Assembly: GCF_900176165.1 (NCBI RefSeq)
Contig: NZ_FWWU01000008.1
Location: 1-64,000, forward strand
Length of the DNA stretch: 64,000 bases
Source: Deinococcus hopiensis KR-140
GTDB lineage: Bacteria; Deinococcota; Deinococci; Deinococcales; Deinococcaceae
Direction of reading: 5' to 3'
Position numbers and translations under genes: made by a program. The notes beneath the pieces are model-generated. The model did no database searches and was not told where the DNA came from. It was given only the letters and a program-made list of their open reading frames with translations. Positions 55,231-64,000 of this stretch are shown here, in pieces. Positions within the stretch are counted from its first letter, which is position 1. Each line of letters starts with the position of its first letter.

Positions 55231-55384
55231 GGACGCACAGGACGGCCATGGGGACCTGAAGGAGTTGAGCCGCGATGCGGGTGATGCGGTCAAAGACGTC
55301 TTCTTGCGCTGTGTCCAGCACGTAATAGCGCGCCAGATCGAGGAGACGCGCCGCTTCAGCTGCGGGAACAGGAGCACCAGCCAT
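55225..55384 (-). pseudogene. N-terminal fragment of a GAF-domain protein
   Basis: From an ATG at 55382-55384 the minus strand encodes AAEAARLLDLARYYVLDTAQ then EDVFDRITRIAAQLLQVPMA, the usual start of Deinococcus-type GAF sensors, and breaks off after VLCVP. It meets the kinase tip on the other strand, so a rearrangement joined two broken genes. Confidence 0.65.
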
Positions 55385-55736
55385 GACTTCAGTGTGGCCC
55401 GCGGGCCTGACAGTCGCCTGTCCCTTTGATGCCAAGCCGAAGCTCAGATGGGCCGGGCCGTGCTGATCTTCTTAAGGCGTCCGAAGACAGACTGAGCAAG
55501 CAGGGTGAACTGAAGTGGGGAGGGAACAACTCTGGAAGGCAAACAGCGTGGCTACGCTTGAGTACCAATTCCAAAGGGCCCCAGCGAACAGGGGAACCTA
55601 ACCGTAATGCATGCCGGTTGGCATTTTCTTTCCTGTGCACTTCGGTGCGGCTGAAGCGTGTTCTCGAGTCAGAGCGGGGGAACTGACAAGGGGTTGAAGT
55701 GTGAGGTACATCTCATACTCTTCTTCACCAACCCCT
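55385..55736. other. Intergenic region upstream of the intact response regulator
   Basis: About 350 bp with no supported gene; it contains the regulator's promoter at its right end. Confidence 0.4.
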
Positions 55737-55742
55737 TAATCT
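55737..55742 (+). promoter_or_regulatory. Leaderless-type -10 box of the response regulator
   Basis: TAATCT (55737-55742) fits TANNNT and is seven bases before the ATG at 55750; no Shine-Dalgarno site is present. Confidence 0.45.
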
Positions 55743-55749
55743 CCCGCCG

Positions 55750-56169
55750 ATGAGGATTCCCCAGCACTTCTTCCTGGTCGACGATAGTTTGGGGGACCGC
55801 CTCCTGGCAGAAGAGGCGTTTGATCAACTCTGCCCTGACTGTACCCTCACCACCGTGGCCAGCGGAGAGACCGCGTTACGCATGCTCCGCACCAAGAGTG
55901 TCATTCCAGACGTGATTCTGCTGGACATCAATATGCCAGGCATGAACGGCTTCGAACTTCTGCAGGCGCTGAAAGACGATGACGACCTGGCGCAGATTCC
56001 CGTCGTCATGCTTTCGACCTCCGGTGCACCGGGAGACATTGAGCGGGCGTACAGCCTGCAGGCCAGCTCATACCTCATGAAGTCGCCCAACTTCCAGGCC
56101 TTCTTGAAGCAGATCGACGCTTTCCTGAAATACTGGGGTGGAGCACAGGTTGCCTATGCTGCCGAGTAA
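55750..56169 (+). CDS. CheY-like single-domain response regulator (Rcp1 type)
   Basis: A 139-residue receiver domain without output domain. It has the acidic pocket (VDDSLGD), the phosphorylated Asp in VILLDINMPGMNGFELLQAL, the switch Thr/Ser in VVMLSTSGAPGD and the conserved Lys in YLMKSPNF. The C-terminal FLKQIDAFLKYWG is typical of regulators served by phytochrome-like kinases. The kinase pieces around it are broken, so its present partner must lie elsewhere. It is the intact relative of the stop-interrupted regulator at 54446. Confidence 0.88.
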   Translation: MRIPQHFFLVDDSLGDRLLAEEAFDQLCPDCTLTTVASGETALRMLRTKSVIPDVILLDINMPGMNGFELLQALKDDDDLAQIPVVMLSTSGAPGDIERAYSLQASSYLMKSPNFQAFLKQIDAFLKYWGGAQVAYAAE

Positions 56170-56229
56170 AAAACCTGGCCGCGATGGGCAGGGGTGCAAC
56201 TGAAGCCGAGTGCCTGTGCAGGACCGTCA

Positions 56230-56419
56230 TTAAGTTGGCGGCGATACTGATAAGGCAACGCCTCCAGATGCACCGATTACGCTGCTGCTGGCCCTCATGT
56301 CCAGCACCGGGGTACCCTCACTCGACTCGGTGTCGTTCTTGCCGCTGAACGTCTGCTTGACCAGGTGGTACCCGAGAAGGTTGTGGAGCTTCCCATACAC
56401 CGTATCCGCACCGCGTTCT
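56230..56419 (-). pseudogene. C-terminal fragment of an unknown protein cut by IS5
   Basis: From the IS5 end the minus strand reads GADTVYGKLHNLLGYHLVKQ ... VLDMRASSSVIGASGGVALS and stops at TAA (56230-56232). About 62 residues remain. Family unknown. Confidence 0.4.
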
Positions 56420-56420
56420 A

Positions 56421-57369
56421 AAGTGCGTCTGAAAAACGTGCTGGTGCATGTTTTTCAGACGTATGGGATGGAGGAATGATGGGGCGGAGGTGGTGCGCGA
56501 ATGATTGGGGCGTCCGTACCCAAACGACCTCACCGATGCCGAGTGGAACGTCCTCCAACCGTTCCTCCCTCCTGAATCGCTTGTGGGTCGACCCCGCAAG
56601 TGGTCTTTGCGGGAAATTCTGGACAGCATCTTCTCTGTCCTACGCGGAGGCCGTGGCCTGGCGGGGTACGGCCTCACGATCTTCCCCCCTGGCAAACGAT
56701 CTACCACTATCACAGGATGTGGAGACTGCAAGGCGTCTGGGAGACGCTCCACACGACTTTGCGTGAACTGGTTCGGCTGCGAGAAGGACGAGAAGCTACA
56801 CCAAGTGCTGGAATGATTGACAGCCAATCGGTCAAAACCACCGAGGCGGGTGGGCCACGTGGTTACGACGGCGGTAAGAAGGTCAATGGACGGAAGCGTC
56901 ATCTGCTCGTGGATACGCCCTGCCTCGTCATGGCGATCAAAGTGCATGAAGCGGACATCCTTCCCCCGCGCGGGCGCGGTCCTCCTCTTGCGAGGGGGCG
57001 CCGAACGTCTTTCCCCGAATGAAGCACCTGTGGGCAGATGCGGGATACACCGGAAAATTGGCAGGAGAAATCAAAACGTTTCTCGGCTGGACGTTGGAAA
57101 TCGTGAAGCATCCGTGGTCAGGCCGGCAGACTACTTGGGCACCAAAAGACGCACCTCCACGCCACGTGGAGGTGCCCGCGGGATTCGTGGTGTTGAAACG
57201 GCGTTGGGTCGTGGAGCGGACCTTTGCCTGGCTGGGAAAATCCAGGCGCATGGCCAAGGACGATGAAGCTCTGCCGGAGACAGCGGAGAACCTCGTCTAC
57301 GAGGTGATGATCCGCTTGATGGTCCGCCGCTTGGCCAAGGGTCCACCCTGACCTTTTTCAGACGCACTT
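56421..57369 (+). mobile_element. IS5-family (IS427-like) element with broken transposase
   Basis: A 949-bp element with perfect 16-bp terminal repeats (AAGTGCGTCTGAAAAA at the left, its complement ending at 57369) and a TA duplication on each side. The transposase is spread over three frames: DLTDAEWNVLQPFLPPESLV then GRPRKWSLREILDSI, next HRMWRLQGVWETLHTTLREL with AGMIDSQSVKTTEAGG and GRKRHLLVDT, and last HLWADAGYTGKLAGEI with VVLKRRWVVERTFAWLGKSR. One shift could be programmed as in IS427; the second (near 57000) looks like damage. Confidence 0.8.
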
Positions 57370-57413
57370 TATTGATAGCGGCTTGAATCGGAGACGAGTG
57401 GTAGGCTGAGGTC

Positions 57414-57926
57414 ATGGTGCAGGTCTGGCGACCCTCAAGGCTGAGCCGCGCGCAACTCGAAGAACGACGGCTGTATGTGCAGCAACTTCTCCAGGATCCT
57501 GAAGTGACCGACCGCGTCATCGCTGAGACCGTCGGTGTTGCGGAAAGTACGGTCAGGACCTGGAAACAGCGACTCCGAGAACGAGGCAGTCTGGAGGCGA
57601 CGCGGGCCACTGGTCCTCGGCGTCGCCTCACTGCTGAACAACTCAAGCAGCTCCAAGCCCTACTCGAGGCGGGTTCGAAGGCCGCGGGGTATAAGGATGA
57701 GCGCTGGACAACCTCCCGCGTGCGGGAGGTGATCGGGGTGCAATTTGAGGTGTGGTACCACGTCGATCACGTGAGGAAGGTACTCCATCAGCTGGGCTGC
57801 CCTCCTCAGAAGCCCGATCCACGCGCGATGGAGCGTGACGAACAAGCCGTTCAGACTTGGGTGCAGACCGTCCGACCCGAGTTGGAAAAAAAAAGTCGCT
57901 CAGGGCGCAACCCTGGTCTTCGTTGA
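57414..57926 (+). CDS. IS630-family transposase, first frame (HTH part)
   Basis: A 170-residue frame with helix-turn-helix domains (DRVIAETVGVAESTVRTWKQ, then the second domain WTTSRVREVIGVQFEVWYHV). It runs into nine A residues (57886-57894); a shift there joins it to the catalytic frame (ELEKK then VAQGATLVFVDESG). Several IS630 members use such a programmed shift, so the element may be active. Confidence 0.8.
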   Translation: MVQVWRPSRLSRAQLEERRLYVQQLLQDPEVTDRVIAETVGVAESTVRTWKQRLRERGSLEATRATGPRRRLTAEQLKQLQALLEAGSKAAGYKDERWTTSRVREVIGVQFEVWYHVDHVRKVLHQLGCPPQKPDPRAMERDEQAVQTWVQTVRPELEKKSRSGRNPGLR

Positions 57927-58425
57927 CGAGAGTGGCTTCAGCCTGAAACCCACGGTCACGCGGACCTGGGCTCCACGTGGCCAGACCCCCATCATTCACG
58001 CCAAAGCCGGGTGGGACAAGCTCTCTACCCTGGGTGCAGTGACGACCCGTGGTCAATTTCTGCAGCACACCGTACCAGGAGCCGTTCGAGGGCCTCAGGT
58101 ACTCGCGTTCTTTGAACATCTGCTCCGACATATCAAAGGCGACTTGATCGTCGTCTTGGACAACGCTCGCATTCATCATACGAAGGCCCTCCGGGCCTTC
58201 GTTGAGCAGCAACAGCGTCTCACCATCCAGTACCTGCCCCCATATGCCCCGGAGCTCAACCCGATCGAGCACCTTTGGGCCTATGTCAAAGGGCACCTGC
58301 TCGGCAATTTCTGCCCCAAAGACCAGGGCGAATTGAAAGATCGCTTGAACTTCGCCTGGCGTCGCCTTCGCGCCTCACAACTCCCCGCCAAGCTCACCCA
58401 TGCCTATTGCTCGTCTCAAACCTAA
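57895..58425 (+). CDS. IS630-family transposase, second frame (catalytic part)
   Basis: The DDE domain after the A9 run: LVFVDESGFSLKPTVTRTWA (first Asp), LIVVLDNARIHHTKAL (second Asp), LPPYAPELNPIEHLWAYVKG (Glu). Residues are all present. The frame is open upstream to 57835, but the natural start is by frameshift from the preceding frame. Confidence 0.82.
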   Translation, partial: VAQGATLVFVDESGFSLKPTVTRTWAPRGQTPIIHAKAGWDKLSTLGAVTTRGQFLQHTVPGAVRGPQVLAFFEHLLRHIKGDLIVVLDNARIHHTKALRAFVEQQQRLTIQYLPPYAPELNPIEHLWAYVKGHLLGNFCPKDQGELKDRLNFAWRRLRASQLPAKLTHAYCSSQT

Positions 58426-58440
58426 GCCGGTATCAATAAT

Positions 58441-58562
58441 GGTACTCCGTTGGGTCTGAAAGTGCTGGCGAAGAACACGGGGGATTCCCACTCTTTCCGT
58501 ACCGCACTGACCCCAGAAACACGGGCACCATCCATCAGGTTCCCGCCAGTCAACGGAGTACC
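58441..58562. repeat. 122-bp MITE-like element, copy 2
   Basis: Same length and ends as 2378-2499 (GGTACTCCGTTG ... CAACGGAGTACC). It is flanked by AATAAT on both sides (58435-58440 and 58563-58568). The left duplication includes the last two bases of the IS630 element, so it inserted after IS630. Confidence 0.82.
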
Positions 58563-58680
58563 AATAATACGGAACCAAAGTGACTCCCATATGTGGCTAG
58601 ATGTATGATGAGGATATAGATCACGTCTGGGAGGACTTAAATGGATATGACTCTCATAACCGTATGAGTGAAAACCATTA

Positions 58681-59364
58681 TTATTCCGTATAATTGGGTC
58701 GGAAGGCGTACCCCATGCCCCTTAGGGTTCGGATCAGCCCGGCCGCCTTCACGTTACGGAGCTTGGTGTGGAGGTTTCTCATCTGCATGTGCAGCGTTTG
58801 GCGTCCTGGAAGCGGGGCACCGTTCCAGAGTTCGTGTTCGAGTTGCTCCACAGAATACAGCCGCCCGGGATGCCGGGCCAGGAGGAGCAGCAGGTCAAAC
58901 TCTATAGGAGAAAGCTGCACTTCACGTTCTTCGTAGAGGCACTGCCGGAGTTGCGGACGCAATTCCAGGCTCCCAACGGTAAGCGTGTCGTCTTTACCAC
59001 ACGGCTGACGGCGCAACTGGGCTTCGACCCGGACCAGCAGTTCCTCCGGGAAGAAGGGCTTCGTGAGGTAGTCGTTGGCCCCGGCGCTCAGCAACTCCGC
59101 CTTGCTCTCCACGGTATCCACCGCTGTCAGAATGACGATGGGCACTGCGCTGGTCTTTCTGAGTTGCAGAGCCACTTGCGCCCCGTTGATATCCGGCAGC
59201 CCCAGGTCAAGCAGCACCAGATCCGGGTGTTGTTCTTGTGCGCGGCGCATCCCAGTTCGCCCGTCCGCTGCGGTCGTCACTTCATACCCAGCACCTTGAA
59301 GATCGTACTGAAGGAGCGCTGTGAGGTCTAGATTGTCTTCAATGAGCAGAATGCGCTCAGGCAT
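58681..59364 (-). CDS. OmpR/PhoB-family response regulator
   Basis: A 227-residue regulator from the ATG at 59362-59364. The receiver (ILLIEDNLDL, phospho-Asp in LVLLDLGLPD, Thr in IVILTAVDT, Lys in YLTKPF) is followed by a winged-helix effector (VQLSPIEFDLLLLLARHPGR, ... LHMQMRNLHTKLRNV ... IRTLRGMGYAFRPN). No histidine kinase gene is adjacent; the IS982 copy upstream (59435) may have separated them. It should act as a DNA-binding transcription regulator of unknown targets. Confidence 0.88.
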   Translation of the reverse strand: MPERILLIEDNLDLTALLQYDLQGAGYEVTTAADGRTGMRRAQEQHPDLVLLDLGLPDINGAQVALQLRKTSAVPIVILTAVDTVESKAELLSAGANDYLTKPFFPEELLVRVEAQLRRQPCGKDDTLTVGSLELRPQLRQCLYEEREVQLSPIEFDLLLLLARHPGRLYSVEQLEHELWNGAPLPGRQTLHMQMRNLHTKLRNVKAAGLIRTLRGMGYAFRPNYTE

Positions 59365-59434
59365 AGCACCTCTGTGACACACACAGTCCCTTAAAACCTG
59401 GTGAAATGCTCAAGGAATTTCTAAAACTTTATTT

Positions 59435-60280
<846 letters not shown>

Positions 60281-60410
60281 TTATTTATTTCGTGACCCAG
60301 CGCGACCCACTGCTGGAGTACCCCGTTTGCGTGAATCAGCACGTCAAGACCAGAGGCAGACGTTAAGCTGGCGTTGGTTCCCACAAAGGCGGACCGCTCA
60401 GGAGAGCTTC

Positions 60411-62414
60411 ATGGGCAGTGACGATTCAATGACGTCTGCGGATTTGTCGACCATACAGCGCGCAATTACGCGGCACCTCACGGTGTATCCCGCTTCCCAT
60501 GACGTCATACAGCAGGTTCTGGAGTGGGCAGGGCAAGCCCTGGGGGCACACTCCGCGAGCATCTGCACCTACAACCCCAGAACCCAAAGCCTGCACCGGG
60601 TGAACGCTATGGGATACAGCGAGGAGCGCCTCCGCGAATTCCGTGATATTCCCGTCGAACCGGGCCTGCCCATCACGGACGCTGTCCTTGAGCAACGTAC
60701 CATCTGCCTGACAGCACGCGACTGGGACGAGCGGTACCCGCACCTCACGTTCATTCGTCTTCCGGAGATGCAGGCCATTGTCGCCCTCCCCCTTCTGCTT
60801 GAGGGGAAGGTCCACGGGACCCTGACGTTCAGCTGGGACAGCGGACGTACCCTCGATGGGTTTGAGTGGGTTTTTCTGGAGGGGTTCGCGCTTCAGTGTG
60901 CAGACGCGTTGTACCGCTTGCGCCGAACAGCCTGGGACCACAAGGTGCTCGAGTACAGCGGCGGCATCGTGCTGGTGTTCGGAGCGGACAGGAAAGTCAG
61001 CTTTCTCAGTTCCAGTGTGACGGCACTGCTCGGGTACACCGAGGAGGACCTGCGTAACCTCCACCTGCCCGACGTCCTCCACCCGGAGGAGGCACACCTG
61101 GTGCGAGACGTCCTGGCGGACCCGGGCAGGTCGCTCCGTACCCGAATCCGCGTACGGCACAAAGCGGGTGGCTGGATCTGGCTGGACGTCACGGTGCAGA
61201 ACTTGTTGGCGGATCCGGACGTGCAGGGCTTCGTGGTGAACGCCCATGACGTCAGCAGCAGTGTACGGGCCATCGAAGCCCTCAGGGTGTCAGACCGTGC
61301 ACACCGGCAAGCCGCTGACCGTTACCGGCACCTGCTGGACCTCGTGAACGCGTTTGATTTGACCGTGGACCCGGACGCCCTCATCCTGACGATGCTTGAG
61401 CGGGCCATGGCCGTCACGGGATTTCCACAGGCGTTCTACTACGCCGCGGCGGGCACGGATATGACCCTCCGGTGGGCACGGGGTGCCCACACCGATGAGG
61501 CGCTCGCTCTGTTGCCGAACATCAACGATTTACGTGCTTTTGGAAAGCCCGGGCTGGCCACCATGCGGGGTGAACTCTTTTTCGCAGCGGCGGATGAAGC
61601 GCTGTTCGACCCACCAGAAGCGCTGCCACGCCACTTCTGGCGATCATTCTGTTCCGTACCCATCCTCATGGGGGGCGCCCTGCACGGCGTGTTCGTGTTC
61701 GTGTCTGGAGCGGAAGACCGGATCAGTCCTGACCTCCAGCAGCTGATGCAGAGTTTCGCCGATCACGTCAACGTGATGCTGGAGCGTTACCAGCATGTGC
61801 AGCAACTGGATACGGCACGGGAAGAAACGTTTCGCGCCCTTGGTCGCGCGCTCGAATACCGGGACCATGACACGCACGGTCACACCGCACGGGTCGTGCA
61901 ACTGGCGGAGCGGCTGGGCCGGGCGCTTGAGCTGAATGAGGCGCAACAGGACGCGCTGCGGTGGGGGGCGTACCTGCATGATGTGGGGAAGATAGGCGTT
62001 TCGGACCAGGTGCTGCTCAAACCGGGCGCGCTCACCGAAGGCGAGTGGTGGGAGATGCGGACGCACCCTCAGCTGGGTTACGCGATCCTCGCGCAGATTC
62101 CCACGCTGCCCGCCGAGACGCTCGGGGTCGTGCGGCATCATCATGAGCGGTGGGATGGGCGGGGGTATCCTGATGGGTTGGCGGGAGATGAAGTACCGCT
62201 GCTGGCCAGGGTATTCGCGGTGGTGGACGTGTATGACGCGTTGACGAGCAAGCGGCCGTACAAGGCGGCGTGGACGAGGGAAGAGGCAATGACTGAACTG
62301 GAGCGGATGGCCGGATCGCACCTTGACCCGGACATCGTGCACCGCTTCCTGACGCTCCTTTCCAGCGATGTCATCCGCTCAGCGTCCGGGGATGACCGCT
62401 GGCACACGGAGTGA
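60411..62414 (+). CDS. GAF-PAS-GAF-HD-GYP cyclic di-GMP phosphodiesterase
   Basis: A 667-residue cytoplasmic sensor starting at the ATG 60411 after GGAGA. A GAF domain (~20-165) is followed by a PAS domain (~175-290), a second GAF (~310-450) and an HD-GYP domain with YLHDVGKIGVSDQVLLKPG (~521) and HHHERWDGRGYPDGLAG (~577-590). The metal and GYP residues are intact, so it should hydrolyse cyclic di-GMP. The open frame runs back into the IS982 end but has no ribosome site there. It overlaps the following small gene by 4 bp. Confidence 0.88.
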   Translation: MGSDDSMTSADLSTIQRAITRHLTVYPASHDVIQQVLEWAGQALGAHSASICTYNPRTQSLHRVNAMGYSEERLREFRDIPVEPGLPITDAVLEQRTICLTARDWDERYPHLTFIRLPEMQAIVALPLLLEGKVHGTLTFSWDSGRTLDGFEWVFLEGFALQCADALYRLRRTAWDHKVLEYSGGIVLVFGADRKVSFLSSSVTALLGYTEEDLRNLHLPDVLHPEEAHLVRDVLADPGRSLRTRIRVRHKAGGWIWLDVTVQNLLADPDVQGFVVNAHDVSSSVRAIEALRVSDRAHRQAADRYRHLLDLVNAFDLTVDPDALILTMLERAMAVTGFPQAFYYAAAGTDMTLRWARGAHTDEALALLPNINDLRAFGKPGLATMRGELFFAAADEALFDPPEALPRHFWRSFCSVPILMGGALHGVFVFVSGAEDRISPDLQQLMQSFADHVNVMLERYQHVQQLDTAREETFRALGRALEYRDHDTHGHTARVVQLAERLGRALELNEAQQDALRWGAYLHDVGKIGVSDQVLLKPGALTEGEWWEMRTHPQLGYAILAQIPTLPAETLGVVRHHHERWDGRGYPDGLAGDEVPLLARVFAVVDVYDALTSKRPYKAAWTREEAMTELERMAGSHLDPDIVHRFLTLLSSDVIRSASGDDRWHTE

Positions 62415-62882
62415 GCAGGGTGCACCCTTCAATCGCTGCCTGGGATGTGGTGCCGCAGGGTGCGCCCGGAAATGACCCGGCCTTCACCCTGAGCCTGGGG
62501 CAGCAGGACACCGAACGCGTCCTGGTGCAGGTGTGGGGCGAGGTGATCGGGATGCTGGAGACGACGCTGCGGGATACGCTGGTCTGGACGAAGGCGGACC
62601 GTGCCGGGCAGGTGCGTCATCTTCAGGCCCGTCAGGACCGGCTGGAGGACGCGACGCGGGTGGCCCAGAACGCGCGCACAGGGGGAAGCATTCAGCGAGG
62701 CGGTGTGGGCAGAGTTGCGACGCGAAGTGACCCAGTTGCGTCACAACCTGGACCAGGAAGGGGAAGGCGCGCGTCTGGAAGCACTGGCTGCGCGGCTCGA
62801 CGTCCTGCCGTCATGCGCTCAGAGCGCCAAATCCTTTGACATTGGCTTCACCCTCTGCTCAGTCCACTGCAGGAAGATCTGA
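62411..62882 (+). pseudogene. Small hypothetical gene with a frameshift
   Basis: A GTG in a GTGA overlap with the HD-GYP stop begins VHPSIAAWDVVPQG... in a good coding frame to about 62685 (RLEDATRVAQNAR). The coding look then moves to another frame: GEAFSEAVWAELRREVTQLR ... LEALAARLDVLPS. The shift falls near an AGGGGGA run (about 62682-62688). Either the gene is broken or the run contains a sequencing error. A heptad-rich helical protein is likely; function unknown. Confidence 0.5.
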
Positions 62883-63135
62883 AATCACTTCAATGTCATC
62901 CCTATCGGCCAGAAGGGCTGGGGCGAGATACTCCTGCCAGGAAGGGAAGCGTCCACCTTCTTAAAAACGGACGTGCGAGTGGGGCGGAAGCAGGTTCCCG
63001 GGCTGGTTCAAGTCCAGTCACCCACACCCCTCATGCGGCCCCAGGTCGCCTTTTCCCGGTGCTCCAGAGTTCTATAAATTCCTCTGTAAGGAACTGGTCG
63101 GCGTTCAAACCGAATGGCCGCCTACCCTGGTTCAT

Positions 63136-64000
63136 ATGGCGGAGCCACAGGCACAAACTCTCTTCAGTGATGAACTCCACGCTGTAGGGCACGCGCTCAG
63201 TCCCATCCAACCACAAGAGGTGGTCACCGATATCATCCTGCGTCCTGCCATCAGTTCCCTCGGTGCAGTCGCTGGTGCGGTCCTGCTCATTAACGCCATG
63301 CAAGATCGCCTGGAACTCATCACGCGGCAGGGCTACGAACAGAATGCCAAGACCATCTGGCAAGACGGTCCCCTGGACCGTCACGTTCCCGCTATCGACG
63401 TCATCCAGAAACAGGAACCGTTGTTCTTTAAAGACGCTGAAACGCTGAAACAGCATTACCCGCAGCTCGAACAGGACACGGGAGCCATCAGTCCTCTTGG
63501 CAGCGCCATCCTGCCTATCCTCCTGAACGGCCGCTCTCTGGGCGTGCTGGTCCTCGACTTCCACGAGCCGCACTTCTTCACCTCCGCTGAGAGGCAATTC
63601 CTGGTTACGCTGGCCCTTCAGTGCGCTATCGCTCTGGACCGCACCACGCAGCACGCCCGGCTCCTCCAGCAGCAACAGCAGCAGGTGGACGTGTTGGAGA
63701 GCATCAATGACGGCTTCTACGCGGTGGATGAGACCTGGCGCTTCATCTACGTCAACCGCCGCGCCGAAGAACTCTGGCACCGCCACCGGGAAGACTTGCT
63801 CGGCAAGGTCATCTGGGAGGAATTTCCTGAGATCGTTGGGAGTGAACCGTATCAAGCCCACTTCCAAGCCGTGCAGGAACGGCAAATGGTGCGCCTGGAG
63901 GCTGTGTCTCCCGTTCTCAATTCCTGGGTCTCAATCAACATCTTTCCTACAACACACGGATTGTCGGTGTACTTTTCCGACATCTCGCAGCGCAAGGCCG
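63136..64000 (+). CDS. GAF-PAS sensor protein, runs off the window
   Basis: An open frame of 288 codons to the window end. A GAF domain (residues ~20-180: GAVAGAVLLINAMQDRLELI ... PLGSAILPILLNGRSLGVLV) is followed by a glutamine-rich linker (LLQQQQQQVDVLE) and a PAS domain (INDGFYAVDETWRFIYVNRR ... HREDLLGKVIWEEFPEI). This order is typical of Deinococcus histidine kinases, so a kinase core probably follows. The ATG at 63136 lacks a good ribosome site; a TATAAA box lies at about 63074. Confidence 0.75.
   Translation, partial: MAEPQAQTLFSDELHAVGHALSPIQPQEVVTDIILRPAISSLGAVAGAVLLINAMQDRLELITRQGYEQNAKTIWQDGPLDRHVPAIDVIQKQEPLFFKDAETLKQHYPQLEQDTGAISPLGSAILPILLNGRSLGVLVLDFHEPHFFTSAERQFLVTLALQCAIALDRTTQHARLLQQQQQQVDVLESINDGFYAVDETWRFIYVNRRAEELWHRHREDLLGKVIWEEFPEIVGSEPYQAHFQAVQERQMVRLEAVSPVLNSWVSINIFPTTHGLSVYFSDISQRKA

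Larger units (their letters stand above)
57372..58436 (+). mobile_element. IS630-family element
   Basis: A 1065-bp element with imperfect 27-bp inverted repeats starting TTGATAGCGGCTTGAATC (left) and TTGATACCGGCTTAGGTT (right, reversed), flanked by TA on both sides (57370-57371 and 58437-58438), the fixed IS630 target. The left TA is also the right duplication of the IS5 element. Confidence 0.88.

Noticed and set aside
63031..63885. 284-residue minus-strand frame
   Set aside because: It is antisense to the GAF-PAS sensor whose domains are recognisable on the plus strand.

Overview
This window is best explained as part of a Deinococcus plasmid or megaplasmid. The support is an iteron origin beside a RepA-type initiator, a ParA plus small partner operon, a Roadblock/LC7 protein, high GC coding sequence, many insertion sequences, and several start codons lying 6-7 bases after a TANNNT -10 box (the leaderless-promoter pattern described for Deinococcus). 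The genus call is an inference from gene types, not from a search.

Layout. 0-8.3 kb is accessory DNA. It holds an AT-rich unknown gene, an IS66-type element, a GAF-GGDEF remnant broken by a 122-bp MITE-like element, a Roadblock protein, a VbhA-Fic type antitoxin-toxin pair, and an esterase lying between fragments of an IS6 element.

8.3-32.6 kb is a fructan/fructose utilization island. It has three GH32 enzymes (two predicted cytoplasmic; one large lipoprotein whose catalytic propeller carries nested repeat modules). It also has two CUT1-type sugar ABC systems (binding protein plus two permeases each, no ATPase), one CUT2 ribose/fructose-type ABC system with its ATPase, a second CUT2-type binding protein paired with an orphan family-3 binding protein, a PfkB kinase and three LacI regulators. 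Two palindromic operator codes are visible: TTGAGATAACGTTATCTCAA for the 8.4-14 kb operon, and CTAATACGTATTAG at five places over 14.4-26.6 kb. The proposed flow is surface GH32 releasing fructose and short fructans, ABC import, cytoplasmic GH32 hydrolysis, then fructokinase phosphorylation, with LacI proteins sensing the sugars.

32.7-46.3 kb is the plasmid backbone. It has a tyrosine recombinase and a short remnant of another, a secreted beta-propeller protein, a GIY-YIG/DUF6884 pair, parA with a small partner, a decayed topA fragment, nine iterons with an AT-rich tract, repA, two more GIY-YIG proteins in tandem, an ArdC-like antirestriction/metallopeptidase protein, and small unknown genes around a divergent promoter with palindromes.

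46.6-60.3 kb is a mobile-element and signalling zone. An IS5-family element has been split by an IS3-family element and cut by an IS4-family element. Further on, IS5, IS630 and a second MITE copy stand back to back. Around them are a LOV-PAS-GAF-HD-GYP protein, an intact CheY-like regulator, an OmpR-type regulator, and decayed kinase, regulator and secreted-protein pieces, several of which carry in-frame TAG codons. Two nearly identical IS982-family elements (19935-20780 and 59435-60280) lie in the same orientation on either side of the origin region. 60.4-64 kb adds a GAF-PAS-GAF-HD-GYP protein and the start of a GAF-PAS sensor that runs off the window.
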